DNA of 64,000 nt, taken from the NCBI RefSeq assembly GCF_004923205.2, contig NZ_SELD02000001.1, positions 62,001 to 126,000 of the forward strand, written 5' to 3'. Source of the DNA: Paracoccus aeridis (GTDB lineage: Bacteria > Pseudomonadota > Alphaproteobacteria > Rhodobacterales > Rhodobacteraceae). Position 1 is the stretch's first letter. The number at the start of each line of letters is the position of its first letter. Position numbers and translations under genes: made by a program. Positions 42,693 through 52,753 of the stretch are shown here, piece after piece. The notes below the pieces were generated by a model. That model searched no databases, was not told the origin of the DNA, and was given only the letters and a program-made list of their open reading frames with translations.

Positions 42693-42720
42693 TCCATCGG
42701 CCCGGCCGGACCGGGGCGCT

Positions 42721-42753
42721 GCCCCGGACCCCGGGATATTTCGGACAGAAGAC
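42721..42753 (+). repeat. Intergenic motif copy in gcvH-gcvP gap
   Basis: CCCCGGGATATTTCGGACAG with AAGACGAGG after it matches the motif at 7119-7142 in the ligase 3' end. Here it lies in true intergenic DNA with no hairpin at its left. It is probably a dispersed short element. Confidence 0.6.
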
Positions 42754-42809
42754 GAGGCGGGCGCGGCAATCACGCGCGCCCGCGGTGATCGAACCGCGCG
42801 AGTGAGCCC

Positions 42810-45656
42810 ATGACCCGCTGGACCCCCACCGACTACAACCCCGACGACTTCGCCAACCGCCGCCATATCGGCCCGTCCCCGTCGGAGATGGCCGAGATGC
42901 TGAAGGTCGTCGGCTGCGACAGCCTCGACGAGCTGATCGGGCAGACCATCCCCGGCTCGATCCGCCAGGACCGCGCGCTCGACTGGCCGGCGCTGTCGGA
43001 GCATGAGCTTCTGAGCCTCATGCGTGACGTGGCGAGCCAGAACACGGTCATGACCAGCCTGATCGGGCAGGGCTATTACGGCACCGTGACGCCGCCCGCG
43101 ATCCAGCGGAACATCCTGGAAAACCCGGCGTGGTACACCGCCTACACCCCCTACCAGCCCGAGATCGCGCAGGGGCGGCTCGAGGCGCTGCTGAACTTCC
43201 AGACCATGGTCGCGGACCTGACCGGGCTGCCGGTCGCGAACGCGAGCCTTCTGGACGAGGCGACAGCCGCCGCCGAGGCGATGGCGATGGCGCAGCGGTC
43301 GGCGAAATCCAAAGCGCGCGCGTTCTTCGTCAGCGACGACCTGCACCCGCAGACCATCGCCGTGATCGAGACCCGCGCCGCGCCGCTGGGGATCGAGATC
43401 GTCAGGGGTGCGGCCGGTGAGTGCGACCCGGCCAGCGTCTTCGGCGCGATCTTCCAGTATCCCGGCACCTTCGGCCATGTCCGCGACCTGTCGGCCGAGT
43501 GCGAGGCGCTGCACGCGGCGGGCGGCGTCGCCGTCGTCGCGACCGACCTGCTGGCGCTGTGCCTGCTCAAGGAACCCGGCGCGATGGGGGCCGACATCTG
43601 CGTGGGCTCCGCGCAGCGGTTCGGCGTGCCGATGGGCTATGGCGGGCCGCATGCGGGCTTCATGTCCTGCCGCGACGACCTCAAGCGGTCCATGCCCGGC
43701 CGGATCGTCGGCGTCAGCATCGACGCCGCCGGACGGCAGGCCTACCGGCTGTCGCTGCAGACGCGCGAGCAGCATATCCGGCGCGAGAAGGCGACCTCGA
43801 ACGTCTGCACCGCGCAGGCGCTGCTGGCGGTGATGGCGTCGTTCTATGCCGTCTTCCACGGGCCGATGGGCCTGCGCGCGATCGCTCAGCGGGTGCACCT
43901 GCACGCGGCCACCCTTGCCGCGGCGCTGCGCGAGGCGGGGGCGGACGTCCAGCCCGACGCGTTCTTCGACACCGTGACCGTCCGCGTGGGGGTGGGCCAG
44001 CAGGGCATCATGGCCGCCGCCCGCCACCGTGGCATCAACCTGCGCCGCGTGGGCCGCGACCGCGTGGGCATCAGCGTGGACGAGACGACCGACGCCGGGG
44101 TGATCGCGCGGGTGCTCGACGCGTTCGGGATCTCGGACCCGGTCACGCCCGCGACCCTGCCCGCGATACCCGACGACCTGCTGCGCGGCAGCGACTACCT
44201 GACCCACCCGGTGTTCCACATGAACCGGGCCGAATCCGAGATGATGCGCTACATGCGCCGGCTGTCGGACCGCGACCTCGCGCTCGACCGCGCGATGATC
44301 CCGCTGGGGTCCTGCACGATGAAGCTGAACGCCGCGGCCGAGATGATGCCGATCACCTGGCCCGAGTTCGGCGCGCTGCACCCCTTCGCGCCGGAAAACC
44401 AGGCCGCGGGCTATCACCACGTCTTCGACGACCTGACCGCGCGCCTGTGCGAGATCACCGGCTACGACGCCTTTTCGCTGCAGCCCAACAGCGGCGCGCA
44501 GGGCGAATATGCCGGCCTCCTGACCATCGCCGCCTATCACAAGTCGCGCGGCGAGGACCGCGACGTCTGCCTGATCCCGGTGTCGGCGCACGGGACCAAC
44601 CCGGCAAGCGCGCAGATGTGCGGGATGAAGGTCGTGGTCGTGAAGTCGGCCCCGAACGGCGACATCGACCTCGAGGATTTCACCGACAAGGCGGCGAAGG
44701 CGGGGGACAGGCTGGCGGCGGTGATGATCACCTATCCGTCCACCCATGGCGTCTTCGAGGATACCGTCCGCGACGTCTGCCGCATCACCCACGAACATGG
44801 CGGGCAGGTCTATATCGACGGCGCGAACATGAACGCGCTGGTCGGCCTCGTGAAGCCGGGCGAGATCGGCGGCGACGTGAGCCACCTGAACCTGCACAAG
44901 ACCTTCGCCATCCCGCATGGCGGCGGCGGACCGGGCATGGGGCCGATCGGGGTCAAGGCGCATCTTGCGCCGCACCTGCCAGCGGACCCGCGGACCGGGC
45001 AGGGCTTCGTCGGCGGCGCGGTCAGCGCGGCGCCGTGGGGGTCGGCCTCGATCCTGCTGATCTCGTGGGCCTATATCCGCATGATGGGCGGCGAGGGGCT
45101 GACGCAGGCGACCCGCGTCGCGATCCTGAACGCGAACTACATCGCGAGCAGGCTGGCCGGCGCCTATCCGATCCTGTTCATGGGAAACCGCGGCCGGGTC
45201 GCGCATGAATGCATCGTGGACACCCGCGTCTTCGCGGAACACGGCGTGACCGTGGACGACATCGCCAAGCGCCTGATCGACAACGGCTTCCACGCCCCCA
45301 CGATGAGCTGGCCGGTCGCCGGCACGCTGATGGTGGAGCCGACGGAGTCGGAAACCAAGGCCGAGCTCGACCGCTTCATCACCGCGATGCTGTCGATCCG
45401 GGCCGAGATCGGCGACGTGGCCGAGGGTCGCATCACGGCCGGGGAAAGCCCGCTGCGCCACGCGCCTCACACGGTCGAGGATCTGGTCGCCGACTGGGAC
45501 CGCAGCTATTCGCGCGAGCAGGGCTGCTTCCCGCCGGGGTCGTTCCGGGTGGACAAGTACTGGCCGCCGGTGGGCCGAGTGGACAACGTCCACGGCGACC
45601 GCAACCTGATCTGCACCTGCCCGCCGGTCGAAGCCTACGCGGAAGCCGCCGAATAG
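42810..45656 (+). CDS. gcvP: Glycine dehydrogenase (decarboxylating), P protein
   Basis: 948-residue single-chain P protein, which decarboxylates glycine with PLP. The pyridoxal Lys697 lies in [70 protein letters not shown] and [16 protein letters not shown] are conserved segments. Length is that of the long fused form. The ribosome site is poor (GCGCGAGTGAGCCC). No gene for lipoamide dehydrogenase is in the window. Confidence 0.97.
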   Translation: MTRWTPTDYNPDDFANRRHIGPSPSEMAEMLKVVGCDSLDELIGQTIPGSIRQDRALDWPALSEHELLSLMRDVASQNTVMTSLIGQGYYGTVTPPAIQRNILENPAWYTAYTPYQPEIAQGRLEALLNFQTMVADLTGLPVANASLLDEATAAAEAMAMAQRSAKSKARAFFVSDDLHPQTIAVIETRAAPLGIEIVRGAAGECDPASVFGAIFQYPGTFGHVRDLSAECEALHAAGGVAVVATDLLALCLLKEPGAMGADICVGSAQRFGVPMGYGGPHAGFMSCRDDLKRSMPGRIVGVSIDAAGRQAYRLSLQTREQHIRREKATSNVCTAQALLAVMASFYAVFHGPMGLRAIAQRVHLHAATLAAALREAGADVQPDAFFDTVTVRVGVGQQGIMAAARHRGINLRRVGRDRVGISVDETTDAGVIARVLDAFGISDPVTPATLPAIPDDLLRGSDYLTHPVFHMNRAESEMMRYMRRLSDRDLALDRAMIPLGSCTMKLNAAAEMMPITWPEFGALHPFAPENQAAGYHHVFDDLTARLCEITGYDAFSLQPNSGAQGEYAGLLTIAAYHKSRGEDRDVCLIPVSAHGTNPASAQMCGMKVVVVKSAPNGDIDLEDFTDKAAKAGDRLAAVMITYPSTHGVFEDTVRDVCRITHEHGGQVYIDGANMNALVGLVKPGEIGGDVSHLNLHKTFAIPHGGGGPGMGPIGVKAHLAPHLPADPRTGQGFVGGAVSAAPWGSASILLISWAYIRMMGGEGLTQATRVAILNANYIASRLAGAYPILFMGNRGRVAHECIVDTRVFAEHGVTVDDIAKRLIDNGFHAPTMSWPVAGTLMVEPTESETKAELDRFITAMLSIRAEIGDVAEGRITAGESPLRHAPHTVEDLVADWDRSYSREQGCFPPGSFRVDKYWPPVGRVDNVHGDRNLICTCPPVEAYAEAAE

Positions 45657-45681
45657 GGCTTCACCAGCGCCGCGTGCCGCG

Positions 45682-45696
45682 TTAACCTTCTGTTAG
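45682..45696 (+). promoter_or_regulatory. CtrA-like binding box
   Basis: TTAACCTTCTGTTAG is TTAA-N7-TTAG, one base off the full CtrA consensus TTAA-N7-TTAA. A second GTTAAC lies 15 bases further on. CtrA controls motility, cell cycle or gene transfer genes in alphaproteobacteria. The downstream target here is not obvious. Confidence 0.35.
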
Positions 45697-45806
45697 GGAT
45701 CGTTAACGAGGTCTCGGGTCAACAGATCAGTTCTCGCGGCTTCCCTGGCCGCGCCCGCGCCGCTGCCGGAAACGGCGGCGGCGCACACCCGCGGGCTCGA
45801 CGCGAG

Positions 45807-45824
45807 CGGTTGCCATGGCAACCG
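45807..45824. promoter_or_regulatory. 18-bp perfect palindrome, likely operator
   Basis: CGGTTGCCATGGCAACCG is fully self-complementary. TTGCCA within it (45810-45815) and GATAAT (45835-45840) could be a promoter with a long 19-base spacer, so a repressor bound to the palindrome would block that promoter. Its short arms make it a poor terminator. Confidence 0.5.
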
Positions 45825-46068
45825 TAGGCGCTGCGATAATACCGCTACCGGCCCGGGTGGCTGGCCCGGCGGCGCAGCCCATCTTCCTTGTCGATGCGCT
45901 TCCTGTCCGGGATCACACCGCACCGTGAGGCGGCGCCCCTCTGTGCAATGGCGACCCCGGCCGTGGCCCAGGCTCGGTCGCGACAATCATGGCGTCGCCT
46001 GCGAGCAGCGGAACCCCGGCCCCGGCCGCGCGTTCGGCGTGAGGAAAGAAAATGCAGGAGTTTCCGTC

Positions 46069-46146
46069 ATGAAGGGCCTTGTCGCTTGGTTTCTGGGCGT
46101 GCCGATCGTCGTCATCATCCTTCTTTACGTGACCGGGATCTTCTGA
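46069..46146 (+). CDS. Tiny membrane peptide (25 aa)
   Basis: Reads MKGLVAWFLGVPIVVIILLY then VTGIF. AGGAG lies eight bases upstream of the ATG. The whole peptide after Lys2 is hydrophobic and spans the membrane once. It precedes trxC by 27 bases on the same strand, so they may be co-transcribed. I recall similar short peptides in alphaproteobacteria but cannot check. No function is claimed. Confidence 0.6.
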   Translation: MKGLVAWFLGVPIVVIILLYVTGIF

Positions 46147-46173
46147 CCGAGAAGGCGGCCCGGCGGGTCCGAC

Positions 46174-46611
46174 ATGGCTGAGACGAGCGTCATCACCTGC
46201 CTCGCCTGCGCGCAGGCCAACCGGGTTCCCGCCGACCGGCTGGCGCAGCGGCCCAAGTGCGGCACCTGTGGCGCCGCCCTCTTGCCTTTGAAGCCCGTCG
46301 AGGTTGACCTTTCCACGCTTCGCAAGGCCAGCACCACCGACCAGCTGCCGCTGCTGGTGGACTTCTGGGCGCCGTGGTGCGGGCCCTGCCGCGCGATGGC
46401 GCCCGAGTTCGAAAAGGCGGCCGCGCTGCTGCAGGGCGAGGCGCGGCTTGCCAAGATCGACACCGAACGCTCGCCCGAGGCGTCCGCGCGCTGGAACATC
46501 CGCGGCATCCCGGCATTCGTGGTGTTCCGGAACGGCCGCGAGGTCGCCCGGTTAGCCGGAGCCCGCCCCGCCGCGCAGCTCGCGGACTGGGTGCGGCAGG
46601 CTGTTTCCTGA
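46174..46611 (+). CDS. trxC: Thioredoxin 2 with zinc-finger N-terminus (TrxC)
   Basis: 145 residues. An N-terminal Zn-type Cys4 site (Cys9, Cys12, Cys29, Cys32) is followed by a thioredoxin domain with WCGPC at Cys69/Cys72 and the cis-Pro loop GIPAFVVF. This is the TrxC layout, a cytoplasmic disulfide reductase used in oxidative stress. Length is standard. It lies behind the 25-residue ORF and is followed by tRNA-Ala. Confidence 0.93.
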   Translation: MAETSVITCLACAQANRVPADRLAQRPKCGTCGAALLPLKPVEVDLSTLRKASTTDQLPLLVDFWAPWCGPCRAMAPEFEKAAALLQGEARLAKIDTERSPEASARWNIRGIPAFVVFRNGREVARLAGARPAAQLADWVRQAVS

Positions 46612-46688
46612 GGCGCATCGCGTCCGATCGCGCCGCGCGCCGCCGGCGCTTGACAATACCCGCGCGCCGATGGAAAACCGCCGCCAGT

Positions 46689-46764
46689 GGGGCCGTAGCT
46701 CAGTTGGTAGAGCGCATCGTTCGCAATGATGAGGTCAGGGGTTCGATTCCCCTCGGCTCCACCA
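46689..46764 (+). tRNA. tRNA-Ala(CGC)
   Basis: Full cloverleaf, 76 bases with encoded CCA. The acceptor has the G3-U70 wobble pair that alanyl-tRNA synthetase needs. The anticodon loop TTCGCAA gives CGC, reading GCG, a very frequent codon here. A TTGACA box at 46650 is placed as a -35 element for the tRNA; the -10 region is weak. Confidence 0.95.
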
Positions 46765-46821
46765 CTTCCCTTCCGAAATGACGGACATGGCTGCGCGGGC
46801 GGCGCCCTGCCGCGCGGTTCG

Positions 46822-47871
46822 TCAGGCGCCCATGCCCTGCAGGAACGCATCCAGGCTGCTGCCGATTGCGTCGACCGCGTAGCCGCCCTCCTGCACTGCC
46901 AGCGTCGGCAGGCCGATCGCCGCGATGGCGGCGCCGACGCGGGCGAAGTCGGCCGAGGTCAGCTTCAGCACGCCGATGGGGTCTTCCTCGTGGGCGTCGA
47001 AGCCGAGCGCCACCACCAGCACCTCGGCGCCGAAATCGCGGATGCGGGCCAGGGCGATGTCCAGCGCCCGTTCCATCGCCTCGATCCCGCTGCCGTGGGG
47101 CAGGGGCAGGTTCAGGTTCGCGCCCGTGCCCGGACCGTGGCCGGTTTCATGCGCGTAGCCGGTGTAGAACGGATAGTAGCTGTCCGGATCCGCGTGAATC
47201 GAGACCGTCAGAACGTCGCCGCGGCGATAGAAGATCTGCTGCGTGCCGTCGCCGTGGTGGGCGTCCACGTCGAGGATCGCCACCCGCGCGCCCGTTGCCG
47301 CGATCCGCTGCGCGGCGATGGCGCTGTTGTTGAGATAGCAGAAGCCCGACGCGCGATCGGCCCGGGCGTGGTGGCCCGACGGGCGGCAAAGCGCATAGGC
47401 CAGCCGCTCGCCCCGGATCAGCGCGTCAGCCCCCGCGACCGCCGTCTCGGCCGAGCGGAGGGTCGAGGTCCAGCAGTTCGGGCCGACCGGGACCGACAGG
47501 TCGCCCAGGTACCAGCCCAGCCTGCCCAGGAACCCGGTGGACGGGCAGGGCGGGCGGGCGTCCTCGTCGGGGCGGCCGCTCCAGTAGGGGAAGGTCGAGG
47601 GCCATGCCTCGGGGCCGCGCTCGGCGGGCAGGGCCTGCCATTCGTCCCAGGCCGATTGCAGGAACGCGACGAAGTGCGGCGCGTGGACCGCGTGGATCGG
47701 GTCCAGCCCGCAGGGTTCGGGCGCCGACACCCCGATGCCGCGGCCGCGGACGGCGGCGAGCAGGCGCTCGGTCCGTTCCGGCAGGTCCTTGGGCGGCACG
47801 ACGCGGCCGAAGCGCATGTACTGCTGCGGGTCGTGCAGGGCCTGGTCGGGGTGGTGGAATGCGCGCGCCAT
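46822..47871 (-). CDS. Histone-deacetylase-like amidohydrolase (acetylpolyamine type)
   Basis: 349-residue zinc hydrolase of the arginase/deacetylase fold. RPSGHHARADRASGFCYLNN holds the two catalytic His, LDVDAHHGDGTQQIFY the zinc Asp and His, and LGFDAHEEDP the further zinc Asp. GPGTGANLNLPLPHGSG is typical of bacterial acetylpolyamine amidohydrolases. It removes acetyl from polyamines or similar amines. It starts at ATG 47871 and lies 23 bases after tamB on the same strand. Confidence 0.88.
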   Translation of the reverse strand: MARAFHHPDQALHDPQQYMRFGRVVPPKDLPERTERLLAAVRGRGIGVSAPEPCGLDPIHAVHAPHFVAFLQSAWDEWQALPAERGPEAWPSTFPYWSGRPDEDARPPCPSTGFLGRLGWYLGDLSVPVGPNCWTSTLRSAETAVAGADALIRGERLAYALCRPSGHHARADRASGFCYLNNSAIAAQRIAATGARVAILDVDAHHGDGTQQIFYRRGDVLTVSIHADPDSYYPFYTGYAHETGHGPGTGANLNLPLPHGSGIEAMERALDIALARIRDFGAEVLVVALGFDAHEEDPIGVLKLTSADFARVGAAIAAIGLPTLAVQEGGYAVDAIGSSLDAFLQGMGA

Positions 47872-47894
47872 CGGATGTCCCTTTGCCGGCCCGG

Positions 47895-50800
47895 TCAGTA
47901 ATCGCGTTCGTAGAACAGCCCCACGGTGCTGTCGCCGTCGCTGCCGACCGATCCCCGCGCCGTGAGTTCCTGCGACACGTCGAGGTTCAGGTTGATCTTC
48001 GACGTGCCGTCCGCTTCGACCTGCACGTCGGTGTAGAGGTTGTCCGACAGGTACTTGCCCGCGCGGACCGAGATGTCGCCTTCCTCGTCGGTGGTCAGGT
48101 CGAGGTCGTCGAGCCCCACCGAATCGCGCAGGTTCGACACGATCCCCTCGCTTCCCCTTCCGGCCAGCACGGCGATGGCGTTGGCCAGCTGCGCGGCCTG
48201 CAGCGCGCTGATGCTGTCCAGCCCGCGGCCGAACAGCAGTTGCGACAGGACCTCTTCCTCGGGCAGCTGGGGGTTCGATTCGAAGGTGATGTCGGGGTCG
48301 CGGATCTCGCCGTCGATGATGATGCGGGTGGTGATGTTGTCGCGCTGGGTTTCCGCGACCAGCCGGATGACCGGGACGAGGCTGCCCTGAAGTTCGATCA
48401 GCCCCTCGGTCATCGTGAAGCGGCGGCCCAGCAGGTCGACGCGGCCCCGGATCAGTTCCAGCTGGCCGATCGGGATGATGTTGCGCGCGGTGCCGGTCAG
48501 GCGGATCTGGCCGCCCAGCTCGGCGTCGATGCCGCGGCCGCGCACGAACACCTGGTTTGGGGCGTCGATCACGAGGTCCAGCCGCGCCGCGACCGCGGGC
48601 GGGGTGGCGGGCGGCCCGGCCAGCCCGGCAAGGCGGCTGTCGGCGCTGGGGAAGGGCAGCAGGCCCGCGCGGGCGCGGGTCGCGCGCACCGCCGGCGGTT
48701 CGCCCAGATGCGTGATGTCGGGAATCGCGCGGGCGCCGCCCAGACCCGAGGTCGGGATCCGGAACTCCGTCTGCTCCAGCAGGATGCGGCCCGAGATCAG
48801 CGGCCCTTCCGCCGCCCGGCCGGTGATCGACACGGTGCCGTCCGCCGTCGTCTGGTAAAGGTCGGGGTTGCGCAGGACGACGCTGTTCAGCTCGGCCTGC
48901 AGGTTCAGCTCCGGCGAGCCGCCGCGCAGGTCCACCGGGCCGGTGACGCGCAGCGTGCCGCCCGCGCCGGCCGTGCCCCGCACGTCCAGGTTCACGAGCC
49001 CGTTCTGCAGGTTCGCCGTGGCCTGCAGCGGGTCGATCGACAGGCCGAGGTTCGGGTCCGACAGCCGCGCGCCGTTCAGGTTGACCGTGCCGGTCAGCGA
49101 TTCCAGCGCGGGCGGCCCGGCCAGGCGCAGGTCGAACGACACCGGGCCTTCGACGGAACGCACGCGCAGGAAGGGGTTGGCGATGGCCGCGTCGCTGACG
49201 CCGCTGATCCGCAGGTCGCTGTCGCCGCCGTCGGTGGCGACGCGCCCCGCGATCTGCGCGCGGGTGCCGCCGGGCGCGGTGGCGGCCACGTCGAGGATGA
49301 TGCCGCCGGGTTCCTGCCGCACGGTGCCGGTCGCGGTCGCGGGGCCGGGGATGCCCGGCACGAGCAGCGCGAGGTTCGACAGGCTCGCATCCACGTCCAG
49401 CCCGTCCCGCGGGTTGCCGCTGGTCGTCACCTGCAGCTGGCCGTTGCGCGCGACCAGCCGCTCGATCGCGATGCCGGCCGGCGACTGCGTGGCGGCAAGG
49501 TCAAAGGTGGTCTGCCCCGCCAGCAGCGGGTCCACCTGCGCGTTGCCGATCGACAGACCCGTCGCGGTGCCCTGCGCGCTGATCCGCCGGGTGCCGCTGC
49601 CGTCGTCGGTCAGCTGCGCGGTGGCGGCGACCCCGCCCCCGATCCCGCGGCCGAGGAAGCGCAGGTCGTCGGCGTCCAGATTGACCGTCAGGTCGGTGTT
49701 GCCGCCGCCGACCGTTCCCCGCGCGTCGGCCGACAGACGCGGGTTGGCGATGGTCGCGTTCTCGATGGTGAAGACGCCGCCGCGTTCCAGCGCGTTCACG
49801 GTCAGCCGCGTCTCGCCGGCAAGGGCCGCGTCGACCTCTGCCTGGCCGAGCGACAGGTTGCTGGCCACCCCGTCCACCGTCAGCCGGCGCGCGCCGGTGC
49901 CGTCGTCGACGAGGCTCGCATCCGCGTTCAGCGACCCGCTCCACCCCAGCCCGAGCGAGGCGAGGTTGCCGAAGTCGATGTCGGCGGTCAGGTCGGTGCC
50001 CTGCGGCGCGAACGTCCCTTCGGCGCGGATGGTCGTCTGCGCGTTGACCAGTTCGCCCTGTTCGATGGTGAAGCTGCTGCCCGACTGCGTGCCGCGCAGG
50101 GCCAGCGTCGTGGTGCCGGTCAGGGCGCCGTCGACCTGACTCGCGCCCAGCGCGAGATCCTGCCCGGTGCCGGTCACGTCGAAGCGGCGGACGCCGGTGC
50201 CGTCGTCGCTGAGCGATCCTTCCAGCGACAGCGCCCCGCGCCAGCCGCGCCCGAACGACGCCAGCGACCTGATGTCGATGCTGCCGTCGATGTCGGTGGC
50301 GTTCGCGCCGATGGTGCCCGTGGCGCTCGCGTTCAGCTGCTGGTTGGCGATGTCGAGCGACTGGATCGTCACCACGCCGTCCCGCCGGGTGGCCTGCAGG
50401 TCGAAGCGGGTCGTCCCGGTCAGCGCGCCGTCCACGTCTTCCTGCCCCAGCCGCAGCTCGGTTCCGGTGCCGGTCACGCTGAACTGCTGCGTCCCGCCGC
50501 TTTCCGAGGCGGTCGCCTGCGCCCGGAGCGCGCCCGACAGGCCGCGTCCCAGCACGGCGAGGTCCGGCACCGACAGGTCGAACCGCGCATCGAGCTGACC
50601 GGGGACGAAGTTGCCCTGTCCGTCGACCGTCAGCTGCGGGTTGGCGAGGCGAAGCTGCTCGACCCGGAACGATCCGTCGGCCTCCTGCGCGATCAGGTTG
50701 AAGTTCGTGCGCCCGGCAAGCGTGCGGTCCAGCTCGGCGATGCCGAGGATCAGGTCCGTCGCCTCGCCGTTCAGCGCCAGCCGCCGCATGCCCTGGCCGC

Positions 50801-52739
50801 CGCTGACCACCGCTTCGGCCGACAGGCTGCCGGCGAGTTCCGGGTCGGCGTCCGTGAGGCTCGCGAGGTTCAGGTTCGCGCGCAGGTCGCTCGCCTCGCT
50901 CGACAGGGTGCCCTGTGCCGTCGCGGTCAGGCGCTGTGCGTTGACCGCGAGATTGCGGATCTCGATCCCCTCGGGCCCGCGGCTGGCGCTGACCTCGATC
51001 ACCGATGCGCCGCCGAGCAGGCGGTCAAGCTGTTCCTGTTCGACCGAAAGGTCGTTGCCTTCGATCCGCGCGTCGATGTCGAACCCGCGCGTCAGCACGG
51101 TGTAGAGCCCCGTGAGCTTTGCGTCCGCCCGGCCCGTCAGGTCGCGGCCGGCCAGCGTCGACAGGCGCGACAGGTCCTCGTAGGCAGCGTCCACGTCGCC
51201 GGTGACGGTGATGCCGGTGCTCAGGCCGTTCACGTCGAGCGTGCCCGACAGCCCGTAATCCTGCCCGTCGAGCGAAAGCCCGGTCAGCCGCAGCGCGTTG
51301 CCGGGCGTCAGGTTGAACCCGGTCCTCAGCGTCACCTCGGACCCGATGGCGTCGCGCAGCCCCGCGTCCTGAAGCGCGACCCCGGCCGCGGCAAGGGACA
51401 GGTCGCCCAGCACCTGCTGGACCTTGCCGTCGGCGGTGGGGACCGTGCCGTTCCCGTCCAGCGTCACCTCGCCCAGGCGGTTGCCGTTCCAGACGAGATC
51501 GCCCAGCCGCCCGGCGGCCGTCCATGCGTCCCCGGTCGCCGCGTCGTAGGAGATCTGGAGATTGCCCGACTGCACCGTCGTGGCCGCGCCGCCGATCGGC
51601 AGCCGCACGGGCAGCTGCGTGGCGCCCGCATCCTCGCCCAGCGAGAGCAGCAGCACGACCGATTGCGGCGCGCCGGTCTCGTTGGTGGTGAGCGAGCCGG
51701 TCAGGCTCAGCGCCTCGGTCCGGACCAGGAGGACGGGCAGCGAGATGCGGCCGTTCTGCCCTCGCCAGCCCTCGGCCAGAAGCTGCGACTGCGCCCCGAA
51801 GAAGGGCCGGTTCTCGGGCGGCAGCAGGCTTGCGACGTCGCCGGTCAGTTCCAGCCGGAAACCGGTGCCGGGCGTCCCGTCGGGCCCCTGCGCGGCGGTG
51901 GCGGACACGCGGCCGGTGACGCGGGGCTGTCCCGCGGTCGCAAGGCGGATGTCGGCGGCAAAATCCGACAGCGGCCCTTCGCCGTGGATCTCGGCCTGGA
52001 CGGCGGGGCGGTCGTGCAGCTTGACGAGGTTGGCGAACAGCCCGCCCTCGGCTTCGTCCAGCGTCAGGTCCAGCTTCAGGTTGCGGGTCTCGTTCGAGAA
52101 CGCGGCGTCCAGCGCGAACGTCCCGCGCTTGCCGTCTACCCGCTCGATCGCCAGCTTCGACTGGCCCTCGCCGCCGCCAAGCTGCATCGAGCCGTTGACG
52201 GACACGACCGCCGCCTCGCCGATCACCGGCTCGCCGATCTGGACCCGGGCGGCCGCGATGTTGGCGATGTTCACGGCCACCGGCAGGGTCGGCAGCTGGA
52301 AGTCGCTGATTTCCGGCGTCGCGGTCCGGCTTTCGCCCGCGGGCAGGCGCGGCAGCAGGATTTCCTCGGCCGACAGTTCCTGGATCTCGATGCGGCGACC
52401 GAACAGGGCCGAGCGGTTCCACTGGATCGCGCCGTTGCGGATCTCCAGCCACGTGCCCTCGGGGTCCGAGATCGCGAGCCGGGTGAAGGTCGCGCGGGAC
52501 GACAGCGCGCCCTGGAAGCCCTCGATCACCACGCTGCGGCCGGCGCTCGACAGGTTGCGTTCCAGAAAGCGCGTGAGGAAGCCGCGGTCGTCCTCGACCT
52601 CGGCCGAGATCTCGGCGGCCGCGCCGGCGATGTCCTGCGTGGCTTCCGCGCCCGGCTGGGCGGGGGGCGCGGGCGTTTCCTGCGCCAGCGCAAGGGCGGG
52701 AAGAAGGGTCAGCCACAGCGCCAGAAGGATGCGTTTCAT
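47895..52739 (-). CDS. tamB: Translocation and assembly module TamB
   Basis: 1614-residue inner-membrane-anchored, periplasm-spanning protein that with TamA carries lipids or assembles outer membrane proteins. The N-terminal signal anchor is MKRILLALWLTLLPALALAQ; the body is a long series of beta-rich AsmA-like repeats (each with G(T/N)TRxxL..., about 60-80 residues). The C-terminal TamB domain ends ITFESNPQLPEEEVLSQLLFGR...VGLFYERDY. Long antisense open frames here are GC artefacts. It is translated next to tamA with 14 bases between. Confidence 0.92.
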   Translation of the reverse strand: MKRILLALWLTLLPALALAQETPAPPAQPGAEATQDIAGAAAEISAEVEDDRGFLTRFLERNLSSAGRSVVIEGFQGALSSRATFTRLAISDPEGTWLEIRNGAIQWNRSALFGRRIEIQELSAEEILLPRLPAGESRTATPEISDFQLPTLPVAVNIANIAAARVQIGEPVIGEAAVVSVNGSMQLGGGEGQSKLAIERVDGKRGTFALDAAFSNETRNLKLDLTLDEAEGGLFANLVKLHDRPAVQAEIHGEGPLSDFAADIRLATAGQPRVTGRVSATAAQGPDGTPGTGFRLELTGDVASLLPPENRPFFGAQSQLLAEGWRGQNGRISLPVLLVRTEALSLTGSLTTNETGAPQSVVLLLSLGEDAGATQLPVRLPIGGAATTVQSGNLQISYDAATGDAWTAAGRLGDLVWNGNRLGEVTLDGNGTVPTADGKVQQVLGDLSLAAAGVALQDAGLRDAIGSEVTLRTGFNLTPGNALRLTGLSLDGQDYGLSGTLDVNGLSTGITVTGDVDAAYEDLSRLSTLAGRDLTGRADAKLTGLYTVLTRGFDIDARIEGNDLSVEQEQLDRLLGGASVIEVSASRGPEGIEIRNLAVNAQRLTATAQGTLSSEASDLRANLNLASLTDADPELAGSLSAEAVVSGGQGMRRLALNGEATDLILGIAELDRTLAGRTNFNLIAQEADGSFRVEQLRLANPQLTVDGQGNFVPGQLDARFDLSVPDLAVLGRGLSGALRAQATASESGGTQQFSVTGTGTELRLGQEDVDGALTGTTRFDLQATRRDGVVTIQSLDIANQQLNASATGTIGANATDIDGSIDIRSLASFGRGWRGALSLEGSLSDDGTGVRRFDVTGTGQDLALGASQVDGALTGTTTLALRGTQSGSSFTIEQGELVNAQTTIRAEGTFAPQGTDLTADIDFGNLASLGLGWSGSLNADASLVDDGTGARRLTVDGVASNLSLGQAEVDAALAGETRLTVNALERGGVFTIENATIANPRLSADARGTVGGGNTDLTVNLDADDLRFLGRGIGGGVAATAQLTDDGSGTRRISAQGTATGLSIGNAQVDPLLAGQTTFDLAATQSPAGIAIERLVARNGQLQVTTSGNPRDGLDVDASLSNLALLVPGIPGPATATGTVRQEPGGIILDVAATAPGGTRAQIAGRVATDGGDSDLRISGVSDAAIANPFLRVRSVEGPVSFDLRLAGPPALESLTGTVNLNGARLSDPNLGLSIDPLQATANLQNGLVNLDVRGTAGAGGTLRVTGPVDLRGGSPELNLQAELNSVVLRNPDLYQTTADGTVSITGRAAEGPLISGRILLEQTEFRIPTSGLGGARAIPDITHLGEPPAVRATRARAGLLPFPSADSRLAGLAGPPATPPAVAARLDLVIDAPNQVFVRGRGIDAELGGQIRLTGTARNIIPIGQLELIRGRVDLLGRRFTMTEGLIELQGSLVPVIRLVAETQRDNITTRIIIDGEIRDPDITFESNPQLPEEEVLSQLLFGRGLDSISALQAAQLANAIAVLAGRGSEGIVSNLRDSVGLDDLDLTTDEEGDISVRAGKYLSDNLYTDVQVEADGTSKINLNLDVSQELTARGSVGSDGDSTVGLFYERDY

Positions 52740-52753
52740 CGGAAGTCCCGCCT

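Larger units (their letters stand above)
45657..46068. other. Gap between gcvP and the 25-residue ORF
   Basis: About 410 bases. It holds a CtrA-like box near its left end, an 18-bp perfect palindrome with a promoter-like -10 (GATAAT, 45835-45840) nearby, and the ribosome site of the tiny ORF. I see no convincing larger ORF; the open frames here are out of step with expected codon use. Confidence 0.5.

Noticed and set aside
40128..45593. Open frame of about 1821 codons on the minus strand across the gcv operon
   Set aside because: It spans several real genes, the riboswitch and their gaps; composition is that of an antisense shadow.
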